DNA of 7,519 bases from an uncultured Treponema sp. (GTDB lineage Bacteria; Spirochaetota; Spirochaetia; Treponematales; Treponemataceae): assembly GCA_905236315.1 (NCBI GenBank), contig CAJOPO010000515.1, positions 1 through 7,519 of the forward strand, given 5' to 3'. Under the pieces are notes generated by a model. It saw nothing but the letters and a program-made list of their open reading frames with translations, was not told the DNA's origin and did no database searches. Positions 4,762 to 7,519 of the stretch are shown here, one piece after another (position 1 is the first letter of the stretch; every line of letters starts with the position of its first letter). The translations under genes and the position numbers were made by a program.

Positions 4762-5898
4762 TTACTTTGTTACATTAAATTTGAAGAACAATACATCGCC
4801 ATCTTGAACAACGTAATCTTTACCTTCTTGACGATATTTGCCTGCTTCTTTTATTTTGGCTTCGGTACCATATTGCCTTAAATCATCTACAGTATAGGCT
4901 TCTGCTTTTATAAAGCCTCGTTCAAAATCTGTGTGAATAACACCTGCTGCCTGTGGAGCTTTGTCGCCTGCATGTATTGTCCATGCTCTACATTCGTCAG
5001 GTCCCCCTGTAAAGAAAGTTCTTAAGCCCATTAAGCTGTATACATGACGAGCAAGAACAGAAAGTCCACTTTCTTTTAGTCCTACGCTGTCCATAAACTC
5101 TTTTCTATCATTTTCATCTGTAACATCACTTAAATCTGCTTCAAACTTGCCACAAATTACAATACAACTTGATTTTTGCTCTTTTGCAATTTTCTGTACT
5201 ATTTCCACATATTTATTTGTACCCGCTTCTATAGTGTCTTCATCTATGTTACATACAAAGACTTGAGGTTTTACGGTAAGTAAATGAAGGTCATATATGG
5301 CAAGTTTTTCATCTTCGGTTAAGTCTGCCATACGTGCACATTTACCATCTTGAAGTAGAGGTTTTATTTTTTCTATGGCACTAAAGTAGTGTGCCATTTT
5401 CTTTTCTTCTTCTTTACCTAAGGCTCTAATCTGCTTTGTAACTTTTTCTTGCCTTTTATTTATGGTATCTAAGTCTGCTTGTGCAAGTTCAAAATCTATT
5501 GTAAGAATATCGCTTTCTGGGTCTATAGGAACTTCTTGCTTAGAACCGTCTCTAACGTGCATAATGTCTGGATTATCAAAACAACGTACTACATGAGCTA
5601 TAACGGCTGTTTCCCTTATATTTGCTAAAAATTGATTTCCTAAGCCATCTCCTTGAGATGCACCCTTTATAAGACCTGCTATATCAACAAAATCTACAGT
5701 TGCAGGTATTTTCTTTTTGGGCTGGAATACGCTAGCCATAAAGTCTAATCTCTCATCAGGTAAATCTACAACACCAATATTTGGGTCTATTGTACAAAAT
5801 GGATAATTTTCTGCTGCTGCAGGAGCTTTTGTTAGTGCACTAAATATTGTGGATTTACCTACGTTTGGCAATCCAACTATACCACATGTTAATTTCAT
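4762..5898 (-). CDS. ychF: redox-regulated ATPase YchF (Obg family, OLA1-like)
   Basis: This 378-residue protein is close to the usual 363-366 of bacterial YchF. The P-loop is GLPNVGKS (9-16), switch II is DIAG (72-75), and the base-recognition motif is NIDE (217-220) rather than NKxD, the change that gives this Obg-family subgroup ATP over GTP preference. Residues about 130-175 look like the helical coiled-coil insertion. The C-terminus (about 291-376: FFTGG, AWTIHAGDKAPQAAG, VQDGDVLFFKFNV) is the TGS domain. YchF proteins associate with ribosomes and influence translation initiation and oxidative stress responses. The ATG at 5898 has AAGGA 7 nt upstream. The gene follows the LysM lipoprotein gene across an intrinsic terminator. 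No convincing promoter is seen between them, so ychF may depend partly on readthrough. Confidence 0.96.
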   Translation of the reverse strand: MKLTCGIVGLPNVGKSTIFSALTKAPAAAENYPFCTIDPNIGVVDLPDERLDFMASVFQPKKKIPATVDFVDIAGLIKGASQGDGLGNQFLANIRETAVIAHVVRCFDNPDIMHVRDGSKQEVPIDPESDILTIDFELAQADLDTINKRQEKVTKQIRALGKEEEKKMAHYFSAIEKIKPLLQDGKCARMADLTEDEKLAIYDLHLLTVKPQVFVCNIDEDTIEAGTNKYVEIVQKIAKEQKSSCIVICGKFEADLSDVTDENDRKEFMDSVGLKESGLSVLARHVYSLMGLRTFFTGGPDECRAWTIHAGDKAPQAAGVIHTDFERGFIKAEAYTVDDLRQYGTEAKIKEAGKYRQEGKDYVVQDGDVLFFKFNVTK

Positions 5899-5905
5899 TT
5901 GTTGT

Positions 5906-5910
5906 TCCTT
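5906..5910 (-). promoter_or_regulatory. ribosome binding site of ychF
   Basis: AAGGA on the minus strand lies 7 nt before the ATG at 5898. It confirms that start and contrasts with the Shine-Dalgarno-free starts of the phosphorylase, aroA and TSCPD genes. Confidence 0.7.
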
Positions 5911-5920
5911 GTTTTTTCTA

Positions 5921-5954
5921 TAAAAATGCCCTGCTTAAAAGATAAGCAGGGCAT
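5921..5954 (-). terminator. intrinsic terminator of the LysM lipoprotein gene
   Basis: ATGCCCTGCTT (5926-5936) and AAGCAGGGCAT (5944-5954) form a perfect 11-bp stem with a 7-nt loop. On the minus strand it is followed by TTTTA after a terminal T, a typical though short U-tract. It lies between the lipoprotein stop (5980) and the ychF ribosome site, so it would attenuate or end lipoprotein transcription before ychF. Confidence 0.75.
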
Positions 5955-5979
5955 ATAGATTTTTTAATTAAAAAAATAA

Positions 5980-6531
5980 TTACTCAGCAACTTCTACTGT
6001 TTCTGCACTTTCTTCTGTTGTTGAAGTTGCTTTTGAAGCAAATGTTTCAGTTCCTAGTTTTTCAGAAATGTCAAGCAATGCTTCTCTTGTAACATCTGCA
6101 CCAGGGGCATCCTTTTTTGTTGTTTTATAAATGTTTGCAATGCTCTTAAAATATGGCTTGAGCTTTGTTGCAACTTCAGTATCATTGATATTTGCGTCAA
6201 AATTTGGAATTGTTAATTCCATACCTGGTGTAATAAGTTCAGGGTCCTGAACAACTTCATTAGAAGCAAGCATTATAATAGGGAAGAAGTAACCATTGTC
6301 GCTACCATAGAATTCCTTTGCAATAGAAGTAAGTTTATCTCCTGATTTTACTGTATATGTTTCAGCTCCGTCTAAAACTAAAACATTTGCATAAGATTCA
6401 TACACCTTTCTAAAAGAATCGTTGATAGCTTCCTGCTTCTTTTCATCACTAGTTGCAGATGAAGTAGAGCTACAAGCTGCTATTCCTAATACCATTGCGA
6501 AAGCTAATAATGCAAGTCCAAGTTTTTTCAT
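5980..6531 (-). CDS. LysM-domain lipoprotein
   Basis: The 183-residue precursor starts MKK and has a hydrophobic stretch ending in a lipobox, G-I-A-A-C20, predicted to be lipidated at Cys20 and anchored in the membrane facing the periplasm. A Ser/Thr-rich tether (21-30) and a helical stretch (31-53) precede one LysM domain at about 57-110 (TYTVKSGDKLTSIAKEFYG at its start, ITPGMELTIPN at its end), the fold that binds N-acetylglucosamine in peptidoglycan. A second helical region (about 118-162) and an acidic Ser/Thr/Glu-rich tail (about 165-183) follow. It probably links the envelope to the cell wall, though no enzyme domain is present. The ATG at 6531 is set by GGGAGG 9 nt upstream. It has its own promoter about 65 nt upstream and a terminator downstream, so it looks monocistronic. 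Confidence 0.88.
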   Translation of the reverse strand: MKKLGLALLAFAMVLGIAACSSTSSATSDEKKQEAINDSFRKVYESYANVLVLDGAETYTVKSGDKLTSIAKEFYGSDNGYFFPIIMLASNEVVQDPELITPGMELTIPNFDANINDTEVATKLKPYFKSIANIYKTTKKDAPGADVTREALLDISEKLGTETFASKATSTTEESAETVEVAE

Positions 6532-6540
6532 AAATCATTG

Positions 6541-6577
6541 CCTCCCAAATATGTTTCTAATTATTAAGATAACATAT
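6541..6577 (-). promoter_or_regulatory. ribosome binding site and adjoining 5' UTR hairpin of the lipoprotein gene
   Basis: GGGAGG (6546-6541, minus strand) is the strongest Shine-Dalgarno in the window, 9 nt before the ATG at 6531. Two bases upstream of it, ATATGTT and AACATAT (6577-6571 and 6555-6549) form a 7-bp stem with a 15-nt AT-rich loop. The hairpin leaves the site exposed and may serve as a 5' stabiliser. Confidence 0.6.
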
Positions 6578-6596
6578 ATAAAATTTTGTTAGATTA

Positions 6597-6626
6597 ATAT
6601 TAGCATACTTACTTTTTGTAAGTCAA
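6597..6626 (-). promoter_or_regulatory. promoter of the LysM lipoprotein gene (extended -10)
   Basis: On the minus strand, TTGACT (6626-6621; 5 of 6 to consensus) is followed by 18 nt and TAATAT (6602-6597) preceded by TGC, an extended -10. The predicted 5' UTR is about 60 nt and contains the hairpin and GGGAGG site. Confidence 0.6.
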
Positions 6627-6679
6627 TAAAGAACCCTTTAATTACGCATGTATATTTAGATATTCTTATAATACATAGA

Positions 6680-6698
6680 CCCCGAAGCATGTTCGGGG
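6680..6698 (-). terminator. hairpin after ilvC, possible terminator
   Basis: CCCCGAA and TTCGGGG form a perfect 7-bp, GC-rich stem with loop GCATG, 34 nt beyond the ilvC stop on the minus strand. The following bases (TCTATGTATTATAAG) are only moderately T-rich, so intrinsic termination is plausible but not textbook. It separates ilvC from the lipoprotein promoter. Confidence 0.5.
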
Positions 6699-6731
6699 CG
6701 ATGGGTTTTAACTGAAGCGTTAAAGAATCTT

Positions 6732-7519
6732 CTATTTTACATCAATAGGTTTCATGCTAGTCATATAAGCACGGAGTTTTTTACCTACACTTTCTATAGG
6801 ATGATTTCTTATTTCTTCATTCACTTTTACAAGTTGAGCATTAGGAACAGAATTTGTTCTTACATCAAGTCCTTTACCTATATCTGCTGTAGTTACAGAA
6901 TCCATAAACTTTTCTTGTAATAAAGGAACGCAGGCGCGAGCAAATAGATAGCACCCATATTCTGCTGTATCAGAAATAACTTTATTCATCTCATATAGAC
7001 GGCGACGGTCTATTAAGTTTGCAATAAGAGGAACTTCATGCAAAGATTCGTAATATGCACTTTCTGGTTTTATACCTGCACTAACCATAGTTTCAAATGC
7101 AAGTTCACAGCCAGCTTTTACAAAGGCAACAAGCAAAATGCCCTTATCAAAATATTCTTGCTCAGAAATCTCTTCATCAGATTCTTTTTCTGTTTCAAAA
7201 GGAATCTTTGCATAACTTTCTCGCCATGCATGTAAGTCTTTATCTCCTGCTGCCCAGTCTTCCATCATGGTAGAACTAAATTTACCACTAATTATGTCAT
7301 CCATGTGTTTTTGGAATAATGGAGTCATAATTTCTTTTAATTGCTTACTTAATTCATTTGCACGAATCTTTGCAGGGTTAGAAAGGCGGTCCATCATATT
7401 TGTAACACCACCCCATTTTAAAGCTTCGCTTATTACATTCCAGCCGTGCATAAGTAATTTTGTAGCATAAGAAGGAGCTATTCCATTCTGTACCATTTTA
7501 TCATAACTTAGTATAGTAC
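6732..7519 (-). CDS. ilvC: ketol-acid reductoisomerase, class II (C-terminal part)
   Basis: The enzyme converts acetolactate and acetohydroxybutyrate to dihydroxy acids with NADPH and Mg2+ in valine, leucine and isoleucine synthesis. The reading frame stays open to the right edge (T-I-L-S-Y-D-K before the first Met at 7496), so this is a C-terminal fragment of about 261 residues; the NADPH-binding domain lies outside. It aligns throughout with the long, E. coli-type enzyme, with its duplicated helical domain: [41 protein letters not shown] and VISDTAEYG. Counting from the Met at 7496, Glu150 and Glu154 match the metal ligands Glu389 and Glu393 of E. coli, and Ser175 matches Ser414. The short class I form common in many bacteria lacks this second domain. 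No promoter is visible because the 5' end is outside. Confidence 0.95.
   Translation of the reverse strand, partial: TILSYDKMVQNGIAPSYATKLLMHGWNVISEALKWGGVTNMMDRLSNPAKIRANELSKQLKEIMTPLFQKHMDDIISGKFSSTMMEDWAAGDKDLHAWRESYAKIPFETEKESDEEISEQEYFDKGILLVAFVKAGCELAFETMVSAGIKPESAYYESLHEVPLIANLIDRRRLYEMNKVISDTAEYGCYLFARACVPLLQEKFMDSVTTADIGKGLDVRTNSVPNAQLVKVNEEIRNHPIESVGKKLRAYMTSMKPIDVK

Noticed and set aside
7038..7470. Plus-strand open frames inside ilvC
   Set aside because: They are antisense shadows of a well-conserved enzyme.
1..7519. CRISPR array, transposase, phage, toxin-antitoxin or defence system
   Set aside because: No evenly spaced direct repeats, recombinase or nuclease motifs, or paired small toxin-like genes were seen on either strand.

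Overview
The window is an AT-rich bacterial chromosome segment of housekeeping and biosynthetic genes. I see no phage, transposase, CRISPR array, defence genes or rRNA/tRNA. The combination of low G+C, AT-rich codons with A/T third positions, a LysM lipoprotein with a short spirochaete-style lipobox, a stand-alone TSCPD protein and a long (class II) ketol-acid reductoisomerase suggests a host-associated spirochaete of the Treponema type. That is an inference from gene content, not a search result.

Layout: (1) 1-172: the 3' end of a plus-strand gene outside the window, with G/C-richer codons, followed by two hairpins and a strong intrinsic terminator. (2) 289-1056, minus: a nucleoside phosphorylase-superfamily enzyme with its own promoter. 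(3) 1099-2949, minus: an aroA operon, with EPSP synthase followed after 3 nt by a four-helix membrane protein that starts at TTG. (4) 3024-4559, plus: a divergent pair, a four-cysteine TSCPD protein and an unrecognised 418-residue membrane protein with a soluble N-terminal domain. (5) 4560-4761: the convergent gap, containing a 60-bp imperfect palindrome of dispersed-repeat type. (6) 4762-6531, minus: ychF preceded by a LysM lipoprotein gene, with a perfect-stem terminator between them. (7) 6732-7519, minus: the C-terminal part of ilvC, running off the right edge.

The genes do not form one pathway. aroA (chorismate supply) and ilvC (branched-chain amino acids) are biosynthetic, ychF is a translation-associated P-loop ATPase, and the lipoprotein belongs to the envelope.

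The most coherent unexpected signal is in the promoters. Three genes that begin transcription units (the phosphorylase, aroA and the TSCPD gene) each have a -35/17-nt/-10 promoter ending 6-7 nt before ATG and no Shine-Dalgarno sequence, which predicts leaderless mRNAs. Three other genes (the TTG-started membrane gene, ychF and the lipoprotein gene) have clear Shine-Dalgarno sites. Other points worth checking are the missing classical phosphate-binding residues in the phosphorylase, the unusual PEP/glyphosate loop in AroA, and the uncharacterised TSCPD/membrane-protein pair.
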